Shown piece after piece: positions 26,611 through 37,519 of a stretch of DNA of 58,637 nucleotides (positions are counted from its first letter, which is position 1; every line of letters starts with the position of its first letter). Below the pieces are notes generated by a model, which was given only the letters and a program-made list of their open reading frames with translations, was not told the origin of the DNA and ran no database searches. Source of the stretch: Phytophthora sp. 'mugwort' (lineage: Eukaryota > Oomycota > Peronosporomycetes > Peronosporales > Peronosporaceae); assembly GCA_033558025.1 (NCBI GenBank), contig JAUCEF010000035.1, forward strand, positions 1-58,637, written 5' to 3'. The position numbers and the translations under genes are program-made.

Positions 26611-28129
26611 TAAAATTATTAGTAAAATTTGTTGCTAAAATATTAAGTTTTTTTTCTAATTCTTTAGATATTTCTTTTTTATTTAAGATTTCTTCTAAAA
26701 TATTAAAATGATTATTTTTTATAAAATTTAACCAACTAATTTCAAAACTTGAAATTTTATCAACAGCAATTTTATCTAAGAAACCACGTACACCTAAATA
26801 AATAATTACAATTTGATTTTCAACAGATAACGGTATATTTAAACCTTGTTTTAACATTTCTGTTAATCTAATCCCTCTATTTAATTGTTGTTGAGTTGTA
26901 GCATCTAAATCAGAACCAAATTGAGCAAATGCTTGTACTTCTCTAAATTGTGCTAATTCTAATTTCATTGTACCAGCAATTTGTTTCATAGCTTTAATTT
27001 GTGCAGAAGAACCAACACGACTTACAGATAATCCAACACTAATTGCAGGTCTTTGACCTTCATTAAATAATTCTGTTTCTAAAAAAATTTGTCCATCAGT
27101 AATTGAAATAACATTTGTTGGAATATAAGCAGAAACATCTCCAGCTTGTGTTTCAATAATAGGTAATGCGGTTAATGAACCACCACCAATTTTTTTATTC
27201 ATTTTAGCAGCTCTTTCTAATAAACGAGAGTGTAAATAAAAAACATCTCCAGGATAAGCTTCTCTACCTGGAGGTCTTCTTAATAATAAAGACATTTGTC
27301 TATAAGCTACCGCTTGTTTTGATAAATCATCATAGAAAATAACAGCATGTTTACCATTATCTCTAAAATATTCACCTAAAGCACAACCAGTATATGGAGC
27401 TAAATATTGTAAGGGTGCTGAATCTGAAGCAGTAGCCGCTACAATAACAGAAAAAAACATTGCATTTTTTTCTTCTAAAGTTTTTGTTAATTCAGCAATT
27501 GTTGATCTTTTTTGACCAACACCTACATAAATACAATATAATTGATTATTTATATCTTTTTTTAAATGAGGTTCTCTTTGATTAATTATAGTATCAATAG
27601 CAATAGATGTTTTACCTGTTTGTCTATCACCAATAATTAATTCCCTTTGACCACGACCAATAGGAATTAAACTATCTACAGCTTTTAAACCTGTTTGTAC
27701 AGGTTGTTTAACACTTTCTCTAGGCATAATACCTGGAGCTTTAACTTCAACTCTACTTTCTAATTTACTGTTAATTTGACCTTTACCATCAATGGGTTGT
27801 CCTAAAGCATCAACTACTCTACCTAATACTTCAGGTCCTACAGGTACACTAACAATAGATCCAGTTCTTCGTACAAAATTACCTTCTTGAATTTCTCTAT
27901 CATTACTAAAAACAACAACACCAACAACATCAGGTTCTAAATTTAAAGCCATTCCTTTAATATTACCATTATTAAATTCAACCATTTCACCTGCTTGAAT
28001 TTTAGTTAAACCATAACATCTTGCAATACCATCACTCATTGAAAGAACAATACCTGTTTCTTGTAAACTTTTTTCATCTTTATATTTTTTAATATTTGAT
28101 TCCAGTATATATGATAATTCAATAGCCAT
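26600..28129 (-). CDS. atp1: ATP synthase F1 subunit alpha
   Basis: Non-catalytic nucleotide-binding subunit of the F1 head, 509 residues. Walker A GDRQTGKT is at 167-174, the Walker B region AVIFYDDL lies near 255-262, and the signature [13 protein letters not shown] with the arginine finger lies near 366-378. Full length with no gaps. The ATG gives [17 protein letters not shown] second complete copy lies at 56267-57796. Confidence 0.99.
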   Translation of the reverse strand: MAIELSYILESNIKKYKDEKSLQETGIVLSMSDGIARCYGLTKIQAGEMVEFNNGNIKGMALNLEPDVVGVVVFSNDREIQEGNFVRRTGSIVSVPVGPEVLGRVVDALGQPIDGKGQINSKLESRVEVKAPGIMPRESVKQPVQTGLKAVDSLIPIGRGQRELIIGDRQTGKTSIAIDTIINQREPHLKKDINNQLYCIYVGVGQKRSTIAELTKTLEEKNAMFFSVIVAATASDSAPLQYLAPYTGCALGEYFRDNGKHAVIFYDDLSKQAVAYRQMSLLLRRPPGREAYPGDVFYLHSRLLERAAKMNKKIGGGSLTALPIIETQAGDVSAYIPTNVISITDGQIFLETELFNEGQRPAISVGLSVSRVGSSAQIKAMKQIAGTMKLELAQFREVQAFAQFGSDLDATTQQQLNRGIRLTEMLKQGLNIPLSVENQIVIIYLGVRGFLDKIAVDKISSFEISWLNFIKNNHFNILEEILNKKEISKELEKKLNILATNFTNNFITK

Positions 28130-28208
28130 AGAGGTTATTAAATTATCATATTATTTAATAATTATAAATTATTATAATTACCAAAATATATCAAATATAT
28201 ATTTTTTA

Positions 28209-28280
28209 TACCCTTTACGAGAATTGAACTCGTATTTTTACCGTGAAAAGGTAATGTCCTAACCATTAGACTAAAAGGGC
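28209..28280 (-). tRNA. trnE(uuc): tRNA-Glu (UUC)
   Basis: Acceptor GCCCTTT/AAAGGGT, anticodon loop TTTTCAC. It lies between nad4 and atp1. Confidence 0.94.
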
Positions 28281-28304
28281 TTTTTATTAAACAAAAAATT
28301 TTGT

Positions 28305-29780
28305 TTAATAAAAATAAGAAAAATCAATATGTATTAAAATTTTTGAAACACTTTCATGCATACAACTTTCAAAAATTTTAGGATATAAACCTAATAAAAA
28401 GATATTTATAATTAATATTAAATGAATTAAAAATTCACGATAAGTTAAATCATAATAAATTTTTAAATAAATATTTTGAATATTACCATAACAAATTCGA
28501 TTATAAAATAATAAAGAATATACCCCACCCAAAAACATACCAATTGTCGCAAAAACAGCTGTTGTAGTATTATCTTCAAAAACTCCAGTTAAAATAAGAA
28601 TTTCACCCACAAAACTACTTGAACCTGGAATAGACATATTTGCTAATACATAAATAAATAATGCAATACAAAATAAAGGCATTGTATGTGCTAAACCACC
28701 ATAATAATTAATAAATCTTGTATGATATCGATCATATAAACATCCAATTGAAAAAAATAAACCACTCGATACTAAACCATGACTAATCATTTGAATAATA
28801 CTACCTTCTAATCCTTGAATAGTTAAAGAAAAAATACCCAATATTATAAAATTCATATGAGCAACTGATGCATAAGCAATAATACGTTTCAAATCTGTTT
28901 GTCGTATAGCTGTTAATGACGCATAAATAACAGATATTAAACATAAAACTAAAATATACGGTGTAAAATATAATGCAGCTTTAGGAAATAAAGGAACTAA
29001 AAACCTAATCATACCGTATGATCCTAATTTTAATAAAATACCAGCTAATAGTACAGAACCTGCGGTAGGTGCTTCAACATGTGCTTCCGGTAACCAAACA
29101 TGAAAAGGTAACATTGGAACTTTAACAGCAAATGATAAAAAAAAAGCTAAGAAATAAAATTTTTCATATGAAAAATTAAAATTACTATAATATAATATTT
29201 GATAATCAGTTGTACCCACAGTTAAAAATAAATGAATAATGGCAATAAACATAAATAATGAACCTGCTAATGTATACATAAAAAACAAATATGAAGCTTT
29301 AATTTTACGTTCTCTTGAACCCCAAATACCTATAATTAAAAACATAGGAATTAATACACTTTCAAAGAAAATATAAAAAATAAGTACATCTAATATACTA
29401 AATGAAATGATTAAACAAAATTCTAAAATAAAATATAAAATAAAATATTCTTTTATATTTTTATTAATCATTTCATAACTAATTAACATACAGATTGGAA
29501 TCAAAAATGTTGTTAAAATTATAAAAAATAATGAAATACCATCAATACCTAAATAAAAATTAATATTAAATTGACTAATCCATTCTATTTTAAATAAATA
29601 TTGAAAATTAGAAGTTGATTTATCAAATAAAATCCATAAAGGTAATGACATTAAAAAAATGAAAAAAGACATAAAAATACTAAAATTTTTTATAAATTTT
29701 TCATTTTTCGAAAAAGCTAATATAATAACCGTAATTAATGGTAAAATAAGTAAAAAAATTAATATAAACTTATTAAACAT
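28305..29780 (-). CDS. nad4: NADH dehydrogenase subunit 4
   Basis: Antiporter-like complex I subunit, 491 residues. Signatures are IDGISLFFIILTTFLIP, ESVLIPMFLIIGIWGSRERK with the key Glu, and FHVWLPEAHVEAPTAGSVLLAGILLK. The ATG at 29780 is taken; the frame is open further upstream through trnH but that part is tRNA. Confidence 0.98.
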   Translation of the reverse strand: MFNKFILIFLLILPLITVIILAFSKNEKFIKNFSIFMSFFIFLMSLPLWILFDKSTSNFQYLFKIEWISQFNINFYLGIDGISLFFIILTTFLIPICMLISYEMINKNIKEYFILYFILEFCLIISFSILDVLIFYIFFESVLIPMFLIIGIWGSRERKIKASYLFFMYTLAGSLFMFIAIIHLFLTVGTTDYQILYYSNFNFSYEKFYFLAFFLSFAVKVPMLPFHVWLPEAHVEAPTAGSVLLAGILLKLGSYGMIRFLVPLFPKAALYFTPYILVLCLISVIYASLTAIRQTDLKRIIAYASVAHMNFIILGIFSLTIQGLEGSIIQMISHGLVSSGLFFSIGCLYDRYHTRFINYYGGLAHTMPLFCIALFIYVLANMSIPGSSSFVGEILILTGVFEDNTTTAVFATIGMFLGGVYSLLFYNRICYGNIQNIYLKIYYDLTYREFLIHLILIINIFLLGLYPKIFESCMHESVSKILIHIDFSYFY

Positions 29781-29801
29781 AAAAAAATTTAATTTAAAAA
29801 T

Positions 29802-29875
29802 GGGCGAAAAATGGGACTTGAACCCATAACACTTAGACCCACAATCTAACACTCTACCTTTAAGTTATAATCGCC
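29802..29875 (-). tRNA. trnH(gug): tRNA-His (GUG)
   Basis: Anticodon loop TTGTGGG, T arm TGGGTTCAAGTCCCA. The acceptor GGCGATT/TTTCGCC pairs well for five outer pairs but has two T-T mismatches inside. Confidence 0.9.
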
Positions 29876-29878
29876 TTT

Positions 29879-30298
29879 TTAAATTTTTCTTAAATAATAT
29901 ATAAAATTTAAAAATGATTGAACAATTAAATTATTTAAAGGTGGATAGTTTTTAGATAATATTTGTTTTACTTTTAAATTAGAATAAATATTATTTTGAA
30001 TACTCAAATAAATTAATTCAAGTTTTTTAAAATTATATAAATCCCTTATTAAATTTAATTCATTATTTCCATAAATTATTAAAATAGAACCTTGTCCTTT
30101 TAATTTTAAAAAAATATCAATAATTAAATTTTGATTTAATATTAAAGATTTATAATCAAATTTTTTAATTTTTTTTTTTAAAGATATTATTTCATTAATA
30201 TTTAAATCATTATAACGAAATATATATATATATTTATAAGTTTGTTTAATTTTTTGTAATTGATTTAATTTATACTTTTTAAATTTTTTTTTTTGCAT
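29879..30298 (-). CDS. rpl10: Ribosomal protein L10 (uL10)-like
   Basis: A 139-residue basic protein between nad7 and trnH. The N-terminal part follows the L10 pattern: KKYKLNQLQKIKQTYKYIYIF then RYNDLNINEIISLKKKIKKF, as in bacterial ...VVLVDYRGLTVAELTELRKKLRE, and LILNQNLI in place of VVKNTL. GQGSILIIYGN follows. L10 anchors the stalk on the large subunit. Mitochondrial rpl10 is known in plants and jakobids; I do not recall it for oomycetes. Confidence 0.7.
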   Translation of the reverse strand: MQKKKFKKYKLNQLQKIKQTYKYIYIFRYNDLNINEIISLKKKIKKFDYKSLILNQNLIIDIFLKLKGQGSILIIYGNNELNLIRDLYNFKKLELIYLSIQNNIYSNLKVKQILSKNYPPLNNLIVQSFLNFIYYLRKI

Positions 30299-30336
30299 AA
30301 TTTATTGAAAATAAAATTTTATTCTAATAATTAATA

Positions 30337-31515
30337 TTAACGATCAATTTCACCAAAAACAACATCTAAAGTACCAATAATTGTAACAACATCAGCAATC
30401 ATATGATTTTTAGCTATAAAATCTAATGCTTGTAAATGTAAAAATCCTGGTGATTTAATTTTACATCTGTAGGGTTTATTTGTACCATCTGCTACTAAAT
30501 AAACACCATACTCACCTTTAGGTGCCTCAATAACTGTATAAGTTTCACCAGCATTTACACAAATATTTTCTGAATAATATTTAAAATGATGAATTAAAGA
30601 CTCCATAGAATTTTTAATTTGAATTCTATTTGGATTTGTAATTTTTTTATCATCTAATTTAATAGGACCTTGGGGAATTTTATTAAGTACTTGCAAAATA
30701 ATTCGAATTGATTGTCGCATTTCTTCTATTCTAATTAAATAACGATCATAACAATCGCCATTTGTACCTACAGGTATATCAAATTTTAATTGATCATAAA
30801 TTTCATAAGGTTGTGTTTTACGTAAATCCCATGAAATACCTGATCCACGTAACATAACACCACTAAAACCAAAATTTAAAGCATCTTTAGCAGATATAAT
30901 ACCAATATCTACTAATCTTTGTTTCCAAATTCTATTATTAGTTAACATTTCTTCAATTTCATCTAAACGGGTATTAAATTGTTCACAAAAAATATATATA
31001 TCATTTAACAAACCTTTAGGCAAATCTTGATTAACACCTCCAGGTCTAAAATAAGCTGCATGCATACGTGCACCAGAAACACGTTCATAAAATTCCATTA
31101 ATTTCTCACGTTCTTCAAATCCCCAAAAATAAGGTGTCATAGCTCCTACATCTAAAGCATGACAACATACAGCTAATAAATGATTTAAGATACGTGTTAT
31201 TTCTGAAAATAAAACTCTTATATATTGTGCTCGTAAAGGTATATCACAATTTAATAATTTTTCAATAGCCAAAACATATGCATGTTCTTGACACATCATA
31301 GATACATAATCTAAACGATCAAAATAAGGTAACGCCTGTAAATAATTTTTATATTCAATTAATTTTTCTGTACCTCTATGTAATAAACCTATATGTGAAT
31401 CAGCTTTTTTAACAACTTCACCGTTTAATTCTAAAATTAAACGTAAAACACCATGAGCCGCTGGATGTTGTGGACCAAAATTTATAGAAAAATTTTTAAT
31501 TTTTTTTAATGACAT
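30337..31515 (-). CDS. nad7: NADH dehydrogenase subunit 7 (49 kDa)
   Basis: Quinone-site subunit of the complex I peripheral arm, 392 residues. It has [23 protein letters not shown] near the start, [29 protein letters not shown], and the C-terminal [38 protein letters not shown]. Four [NiFe]-hydrogenase-type cysteines are absent, as in all complex I. The start is preceded directly by a run of about 20 A. Confidence 0.99.
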   Translation of the reverse strand: MSLKKIKNFSINFGPQHPAAHGVLRLILELNGEVVKKADSHIGLLHRGTEKLIEYKNYLQALPYFDRLDYVSMMCQEHAYVLAIEKLLNCDIPLRAQYIRVLFSEITRILNHLLAVCCHALDVGAMTPYFWGFEEREKLMEFYERVSGARMHAAYFRPGGVNQDLPKGLLNDIYIFCEQFNTRLDEIEEMLTNNRIWKQRLVDIGIISAKDALNFGFSGVMLRGSGISWDLRKTQPYEIYDQLKFDIPVGTNGDCYDRYLIRIEEMRQSIRIILQVLNKIPQGPIKLDDKKITNPNRIQIKNSMESLIHHFKYYSENICVNAGETYTVIEAPKGEYGVYLVADGTNKPYRCKIKSPGFLHLQALDFIAKNHMIADVVTIIGTLDVVFGEIDR

Positions 31516-31631
31516 TTTTTTTTTTTTTTTTTTTTAATAAAAATATAATATTTATAAATTAATTTTTTTATAAATATATAGCATATATAGTAAGTAAGTA
31601 TTTTTAAAATATTTATTTCTTTTATTACATT
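31516..31631. promoter_or_regulatory. Divergent nad7/nad2 spacer with a long T tract
   Basis: 116 bases separate two diverging start codons, so promoters for both directions probably lie here. A T run from 31515 to 31535 abuts the nad7 ATG (poly-A in the nad7 sense). GCATATATAGTAAGTAAGTA lies near 31579. The spacer is repeated inverted at 52765-52880. Confidence 0.45.
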
Positions 31632-33125
31632 ATGTTTTTTCAGGAAATTTTTAATAATAATTTTGAAATTATTATCCCCGAATTTTTTTTAACAACTTTT
31701 TTATTAATTTTATTATTATTTGGTGTTTTTTATAAAAAAAATCAAAATGCTCAAAAAATTTTGATTATTAAAAATATTACTACTATAATAATATATTTAT
31801 TATTAATTCTTTTAATATTAACGTTAAATATAACAAATATTTCAAGTAACATATTAAATGGTGTATTACTTATTAATAATTTTACACAATTTATTAAAAT
31901 AATTTTAATTTTATTAACAATTATTTGTTTTTTAATACAACAAAAATATTTAATACAACAAAAAATAAATTCATATGAAATTAATATATTAATGTTAATA
32001 TCATTATTGGGTTTAATGTTATTGGTATCTGCAAATCATTTTATTACTTTATATTTAGCAATTGAATTACAAAGTTTAAGTTTTTATATATTAACATCCA
32101 CCCAAAAAAAATCGATATTATCAATTGAGGCTGGTTTAAAATATTTTATTTTAGGATCAATTGCTTCAGGTTTTATTCTATTTGGTTCTTCAATAATTTA
32201 TGCTATTACAGGTTCATTAAATTTTAATAATATTTTTTTAATATTATCAAATATAAATTTTTTAGATAATATAAATATATTAATTAGTTTATCTTATGGA
32301 TTAATTTTTATTTTAGTTGGTATTTTATTTAAAATAGGTGCTACACCTTTTCATTTTTGGTTGCCTGATGTATATGAAGGTGCTCCAAATAATATTTCAA
32401 GTTTTTTTGCTATTGTACCAAAAATTGCTTTTATAGGAATTTTAATTCGTTTATTTTTTGAGATTTTTTTTAATATTTCATATTTCTTTGAAATTTTTTT
32501 TTATATTATTTCATTTTTATCTATGTTAATCGGTGCATTATCGGCATTACAACAAAAAAAAATCAAAAGATTATTAGCTTATAGTGCAATAAGTCATGTA
32601 GGTTTTATATTAATAGGATTTACTTCAAATATGTTAAATAATATTCCATTTATTTTATTATATATTATAATTTATATTATAACAAGTATTAATTTATGGA
32701 CTTCTTATTTATCTTTAAATATCAATCATAAACCAATTAAATATTTAACAGATTTATCAAATATATATACTATTAATAAATTAATTGCTATTATTATAAT
32801 CATAAATATTTTTTCATTAGCTGGTATACCCCCATTAGCGGGTTTTTTTTCAAAATTATTTATATTTTTTTCAGCTATTAAAAATAATTATTTTAGTTTA
32901 GTATTTTTTGGTATTATTATAAGTGTTTTAAGCTCTTTTTATTATTTAAAAATAATTAAAATTATTTATTTTGAAAAAATATTTAGAAAAATGTATATTT
33001 CACAAATAAATAAAAGTCAAAGTATAATATTATTAATTAGTACTCAATTTATTTTATTTTTATTTATTTATCCTAATATTATATTAATAAATTTAAACAA
33101 AATTTATTTATATTTATTAATATAA
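31632..33125 (+). CDS. nad2: NADH dehydrogenase subunit 2
   Basis: Antiporter-like complex I subunit, 497 residues with about fourteen helices. Signatures are YLAIELQSLSFYILTS with the key Glu, SIEAGLKYFILGSIASGFILFG, and FHFWLPDVYEGAPNNISSFFA. The C-terminal GIPPLAGFFSK is present. It opens the plus-strand run toward cob. Confidence 0.98.
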   Translation: MFFQEIFNNNFEIIIPEFFLTTFLLILLLFGVFYKKNQNAQKILIIKNITTIIIYLLLILLILTLNITNISSNILNGVLLINNFTQFIKIILILLTIICFLIQQKYLIQQKINSYEINILMLISLLGLMLLVSANHFITLYLAIELQSLSFYILTSTQKKSILSIEAGLKYFILGSIASGFILFGSSIIYAITGSLNFNNIFLILSNINFLDNINILISLSYGLIFILVGILFKIGATPFHFWLPDVYEGAPNNISSFFAIVPKIAFIGILIRLFFEIFFNISYFFEIFFYIISFLSMLIGALSALQQKKIKRLLAYSAISHVGFILIGFTSNMLNNIPFILLYIIIYIITSINLWTSYLSLNINHKPIKYLTDLSNIYTINKLIAIIIIINIFSLAGIPPLAGFFSKLFIFFSAIKNNYFSLVFFGIIISVLSSFYYLKIIKIIYFEKIFRKMYISQINKSQSIILLISTQFILFLFIYPNIILINLNKIYLYLLI

Positions 33126-33131
33126 TATTTA

Positions 33132-33205
33132 GTTTGGATAGCTCAGTTGGTTAGAGTAAAAGACTGAAAATCTTTGTGTCGGTGGTTCAAATCCACCTCC
33201 AGACA
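33132..33205 (+). tRNA. trnF(gaa): tRNA-Phe (GAA)
   Basis: Acceptor GTTTGGA/TCCAGAC, anticodon loop CTGAAAA. Confidence 0.95.
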
Positions 33206-33221
33206 ATTTTATTATTAAAAT

Positions 33222-33548
33222 ATGTATCTTTTAAGAATAACTTTTAAATCATTTCAAAAAATAAATCAACTCAAACAAAATTTATTAAAATTAAAAAAAA
33301 TTAATAAATTCAAAAATATTCAAATACCCGGTGTATTTCAAACAAAACAAAAAAAAAAAATTTTTACATTATTAAGATCTCCCCATGTAAATAAAAAATC
33401 ACGTGAACATTTTATTCATAAAAATTATACTTCTAAAATTAATATAAAATTTAAAAATATTTTTTATTTATTAAATTTTTTAGTTTTAATTAAAAAATTT
33501 TTATCTAAAAATTCATTAATAAATATTAAAATTATAAAAAAAAATTAA
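33222..33548 (+). CDS. rps10: Ribosomal protein S10
   Basis: Small-subunit head protein, 108 residues. The central signature IFTLLRSPHVNKKSREHF is the S10 loop (..LRSPHVDKKSREQFE). It starts MYLLRITFKSF. It lies between trnF and a block of four tRNAs. Confidence 0.96.
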   Translation: MYLLRITFKSFQKINQLKQNLLKLKKINKFKNIQIPGVFQTKQKKKIFTLLRSPHVNKKSREHFIHKNYTSKINIKFKNIFYLLNFLVLIKKFLSKNSLINIKIIKKN

Positions 33549-33558
33549 AATTAAACTT

Positions 33559-33632
33559 ATGCTTATAGCTTAAATGGATAAAGCGTTAGATTGCGGATCT
33601 ATAAAATGAAAGTTCAAATCTTTCTAAGCATA
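33559..33632 (+). tRNA. trnR(gcg): tRNA-Arg (GCG)
   Basis: Acceptor ATGCTTA/TAAGCAT, anticodon loop TTGCGGA. It reads CGY; the matching trnR(UCU) is at 23540. Confidence 0.9.
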
Positions 33633-33646
33633 TATTTTATTTATTT

Positions 33647-33718
33647 TGAAGTATAGCCAAGTGGTAAGGCCTCCGTTTTTGGTACGGAAAATCAAAGGTT
33701 CGAATCCTTTTACTTCAA
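33647..33718 (+). tRNA. trnQ(uug): tRNA-Gln (UUG)
   Basis: Acceptor TGAAGTA/TACTTCA, anticodon stem TCCGT/ACGGA, loop TTTTGGT. Confidence 0.93.
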
Positions 33719-33720
33719 AA

Positions 33721-33794
33721 GGGCCTATAACTCAGTTGGTTAGAGTATACGCCTGATAAGTGTAAAGTCAGTAGTTCAAATCTACTTAGGCCCA
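33721..33794 (+). tRNA. trnI(gau): tRNA-Ile (GAU)
   Basis: Acceptor GGGCCTA/TAGGCCC, anticodon loop CTGATAA. One base separates it from trnV. Confidence 0.95.
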
Positions 33795-33795
33795 A

Positions 33796-33870
33796 TGAAT
33801 AATTAACTCAATTGGTAGAGTATTTCGTTTACACCGAAAATGTTAGCGGTTCGAGTCCGTTATTATTCAA
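33796..33870 (+). tRNA. trnV(uac): tRNA-Val (UAC)
   Basis: Acceptor TGAATAA/TTATTCA, anticodon loop TTTACAC. Confidence 0.94.
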
Positions 33871-33886
33871 TAAAATAACAAATAAT

Positions 33887-34267
33887 ATGTCAACAATTAA
33901 TCAATTATTTTTAAAAAAACAAAAACGTTTAGAAAAAAAAAAAAGAAATAAAAGTCCAGCTTTAAAACAATGTCCTCAACGTAAAGGTATTTGTTTAAAA
34001 GTTTATAATACAACACCTAAAAAACCAAATTCTGCTATGCGTAAAGTAGCAAAAGTACACCTATCTAGTAGGTATACAATAATTACTTATATTCCAGGTA
34101 TTGGTCATACTTTACAAGAACATTCAATAGTATTAGTTAGAGGAGGTCGTGTAAAAGATTTACCTGGAGTAAAATATCATGTAATTCGTGGTAAATATGA
34201 TTTATTAGGGATTTATTCTCGAAAAACATCAAGATCAAAATATGGAACTAAAATACGAAGAGTATAA
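33887..34267 (+). CDS. rps12: Ribosomal protein S12
   Basis: Decoding-centre protein of the small subunit, 126 residues. Signatures are [31 protein letters not shown], and [21 protein letters not shown]. The ATG at 33887 is used; upstream in-frame codons fall in trnV. It overlaps the start of rps7 by 26 bases. Confidence 0.98.
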   Translation: MSTINQLFLKKQKRLEKKKRNKSPALKQCPQRKGICLKVYNTTPKKPNSAMRKVAKVHLSSRYTIITYIPGIGHTLQEHSIVLVRGGRVKDLPGVKYHVIRGKYDLLGIYSRKTSRSKYGTKIRRV

Positions 34268-34673
34268 AATAAAAAAATTATTTATAAATATGTTATTAAA
34301 AAAAGGAAAAAAAACTTGTTCTGAAAACATATTTATAAATATTTTAATTACTTTAAAAAAAATTACAAAACAAAAACCGAATTTTATTTTATTTAAATCA
34401 ATTGAAAATTTATTACCGAAATTAAAAGCAATAAGTATTCCAAATAAAAAACGAAATAAAAAAAAAAAAAAAAAAGATAGATATTTTTTAATGCTTTTAA
34501 ATGAAGATAAACAAATTAAAAAATCGATATCGTGGTTACTTTTAAATGCAAATTTAAAAAACATAACAAACGAAATTATTCAAACTTCAAAAAATAAAAG
34601 TAAAACAATCAATACAAAAAAACAATATTATAAAAATATAAAAAAATTAAAATTTAATCTTATTTTTGATTAA
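34242..34673 (+). CDS. rps7: Ribosomal protein S7
   Basis: Small-subunit head protein, 143 residues. [21 protein letters not shown] near residue 8 matches the S7 N-terminal helix, followed by a basic linker of seven lysines and [12 protein letters not shown] in place of W.......R. It overlaps rps12, keeping the bacterial str-operon order. A poly-A tract in the gene may be prone to sequencing error. Confidence 0.93.
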   Translation: MELKYEEYKIKKLFINMLLKKGKKTCSENIFINILITLKKITKQKPNFILFKSIENLLPKLKAISIPNKKRNKKKKKKDRYFLMLLNEDKQIKKSISWLLLNANLKNITNEIIQTSKNKSKTINTKKQYYKNIKKLKFNLIFD

Positions 34674-34733
34674 TTTTTTTAAAATACATTATTTATCATT
34701 AAATAATTAATTATTACAAATTATAAAATTCTT

Positions 34734-35648
34734 ATGAAAAATTATTATTATATTAATAAAAAAAATTTACAAATAGAAACTACAACAAATGATTCTAATA
34801 TCGATAAATTTCAAAATGATTTAAAAATTTTAAAAGAAATTAGTAATAATATACAAAATACACAAAAACATCCTTATCATTTAGTAGATCCAAGTCCTTG
34901 GCCTTTTATAATTTCTTTTGGACTTTTTTTTTTAACTTTTGGTGGTGCTATGTATTTTCATGGTTATATTGGCAGTAATTTCTTAATTTTAACAGGATTT
35001 TTAATGATTATTTTAACAATGTATACTTGGTTTCGTGATATAGTTAGAGAAGCTGTATATGAAGGTCAACATACTAAACAAGTACAATTAGGTTTAAGAA
35101 ATGGTATGCTTTTATTTATTTTTAGTGAATTACTATTTTTTGTTAGTTTTTTTTGGGCTTTTTTTCATTCAGCTTTAGCACCAACACCTGAAATTGGATC
35201 TTTATGGCCACCATTAGGTATTGAAACTGTTAATGCTTGGGGTATTCCTTTATTAAATACTGTAATATTATTATCATCTGGGGCAACTATTACTTGGGCA
35301 CACCATTCAATAGTTTTTGGTGATAGAAAAAATGCTATTTTAAGTTTAATTATTACAATTTTATTAGCTTTTTTTTTTACTTTAATTCAAGCCTATGAAT
35401 ATATTGAAAGTACTTTTTCAATTTCTGATAGTATTTATGGTACAACTTTTTTTTTATTAACAGGTTTTCATGGTATTCACGTTATTGTAGGTACTATTTT
35501 TATTATAGTAAGTACTATTAGATTAATTAATCATCATTTTACAAAACAACATCATTTCGGTTTTGAAGCTGCAGCTTGGTATTGGCATTTTGTAGATGTT
35601 GTTTGGTTATTTTTATTTGTAGCAGTTTACTGGTGGGGAGGTAATTAA
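34734..35648 (+). CDS. cox3: Cytochrome c oxidase subunit 3
   Basis: Seven-helix core subunit of complex IV, 304 residues, with a polar N-terminal extension of about 45 residues before the usual start HPYHLVDPSPWP. Signatures are WFRDIVREAVYEGQHTKQVQ, FWAFFHSALAPTPEIGS.WPP, and the C-terminal FGFEAAAWYWHFVDVVWLFL. Confidence 0.98.
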   Translation: MKNYYYINKKNLQIETTTNDSNIDKFQNDLKILKEISNNIQNTQKHPYHLVDPSPWPFIISFGLFFLTFGGAMYFHGYIGSNFLILTGFLMIILTMYTWFRDIVREAVYEGQHTKQVQLGLRNGMLLFIFSELLFFVSFFWAFFHSALAPTPEIGSLWPPLGIETVNAWGIPLLNTVILLSSGATITWAHHSIVFGDRKNAILSLIITILLAFFFTLIQAYEYIESTFSISDSIYGTTFFLLTGFHGIHVIVGTIFIIVSTIRLINHHFTKQHHFGFEAAAWYWHFVDVVWLFLFVAVYWWGGN

Positions 35649-35672
35649 TTTATTAAAAAATTAATAATTTTT

Positions 35673-36392
35673 ATGGTTAGTCCTTTAGAACAATTTGAAA
35701 TTTTACCTATTTTTCAAATACCTTTTGTATTTACTAATGCTTCTTTAATTTTAGTAATAGGTTTAGTTTATTTATATATATTTACATGTATAAAAACTAA
35801 ATTTATTCCAACACGTTTTCAACAAATTTTTGAAATGATTTTTAATATTACAATTGAATTAACTTATTCTAGTATAGGAAAAGCTGGTAAATATTTTGTT
35901 TCATTAATTTTTGTTGTTTTTTTTTTTATTTTATTATGTAATTTAATAGGAATGATTCCATACAGTTTTACTATAACAAGTCATTTAATTATTACGTTTA
36001 CTTTAGCATTAACAATTTATTTAGGTTTTAATTTAATTGGAATTAAAAAACATAAATTTAATTTTTTAAATTTATTATTACCTAGTGGTGCAAGTATAGC
36101 ATTAGTTCCCATCTTAGTACCTATTGAATTAGTTTCATACATTTTTCGTGTAATTAGTTTACCTGTACGATTATTTGCAAATATGATGGCTGGACATACT
36201 TTATTAAAAGTAATTGCAGGTTTTGCTTGGGCTATGTTAAATGTAAATAGTTTTATTTTTATGGCACATTTTATTCCATTAATAATTATTGTATTATTGG
36301 TTGGTTTAGAAATTGCTGTAGCTTTAATTCAGGCATATGTGTTTACGATTTTAACGTGTATGTATATAAATGATGCTTTAAATTTACATTAA
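35673..36392 (+). CDS. atp6: ATP synthase F0 subunit 6 (a)
   Basis: Proton-channel subunit, 239 residues. The essential arginine lies in SLPVRLFANMMAGHTLLKV near residue 166, and the C-terminal helix has EIAVALIQAYVFTILTCMYINDA. It lies 24 bases after cox3. Confidence 0.98.
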   Translation: MVSPLEQFEILPIFQIPFVFTNASLILVIGLVYLYIFTCIKTKFIPTRFQQIFEMIFNITIELTYSSIGKAGKYFVSLIFVVFFFILLCNLIGMIPYSFTITSHLIITFTLALTIYLGFNLIGIKKHKFNFLNLLLPSGASIALVPILVPIELVSYIFRVISLPVRLFANMMAGHTLLKVIAGFAWAMLNVNSFIFMAHFIPLIIIVLLVGLEIAVALIQAYVFTILTCMYINDALNLH

Positions 36393-36428
36393 TAAAATAT
36401 ACAAAAATAAGATATAATATTTTATATT

Positions 36429-36502
36429 GGAAAAATAGCTCAGTTGGTTAGAGTGGTAGCTTGTCACGCTATAAGTCGCGGGTTCAAGTCCCGTTTTTTC
36501 CG
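36429..36502 (+). tRNA. trnD(guc): tRNA-Asp (GUC)
   Basis: Acceptor GGAAAAA/TTTTTCC, anticodon loop TTGTCAC. Confidence 0.95.
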
Positions 36503-36536
36503 TTTAAATTTATTATATTTAAAAAAATTTATAAAT

Positions 36537-36890
36537 ATGTTATTAAATTATTCAAATATTTTTATATTCTTAATATTAAGTTTATTTTTATCAATTTTAA
36601 TTTTCATTTTATCTTTTAGTTTAATTAAACAAAAAGATGATTTAGAAAAGTTAACAGCCTATGAATGTGGATTTAATCCTTATGATGATGCTAGAAAAAT
36701 TTTTGATGTAAAATTTTATTTAGTAGCTATCCTTTTTATTATTTTTGATTTAGAAGCTGTTTTTATTTTTCCTTGGGTTTTAACTTTAAGTTCAAATTTT
36801 TCATGGGGATTTTGGACTATGATTGAATTTTTAGTTGAATTAGTTATAGGTTTTATTTATATTTGGTGTAGTGATGCTTTAGAATGGTAA
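36537..36890 (+). CDS. nad3: NADH dehydrogenase subunit 3
   Basis: Complex I membrane subunit, 117 residues with three helices. The quinone-channel loop YECGFNPYDDARKIFDVKFYLVA includes the conserved Cys. The ATG at 36537 is chosen because longer in-frame sequence is trnD. Confidence 0.97.
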   Translation: MLLNYSNIFIFLILSLFLSILIFILSFSLIKQKDDLEKLTAYECGFNPYDDARKIFDVKFYLVAILFIIFDLEAVFIFPWVLTLSSNFSWGFWTMIEFLVELVIGFIYIWCSDALEW

Positions 36891-37356
<466 letters not shown>

Positions 37357-37519
37357 TTAAAATTAAATCCTGAAAAATATGATAAAAATTAATTTTTATC
37401 GTATTTTATGTTATATATATACTAATACTGGTTATAGTATTTATTTTAGAAAAAAAATTATTTATTTTTTTAATATATAAATATTTATAATTATAAATAT
37501 TTATAATTATTTTTTATTT

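Noticed and set aside
34235..34564. 109-codon minus-strand frame across rps7 (mirror 49832-50161)
   Set aside because: It is antisense to rps12/rps7, which have clear family signatures. The frame is a Phe/Ile-rich shadow of lysine codons.
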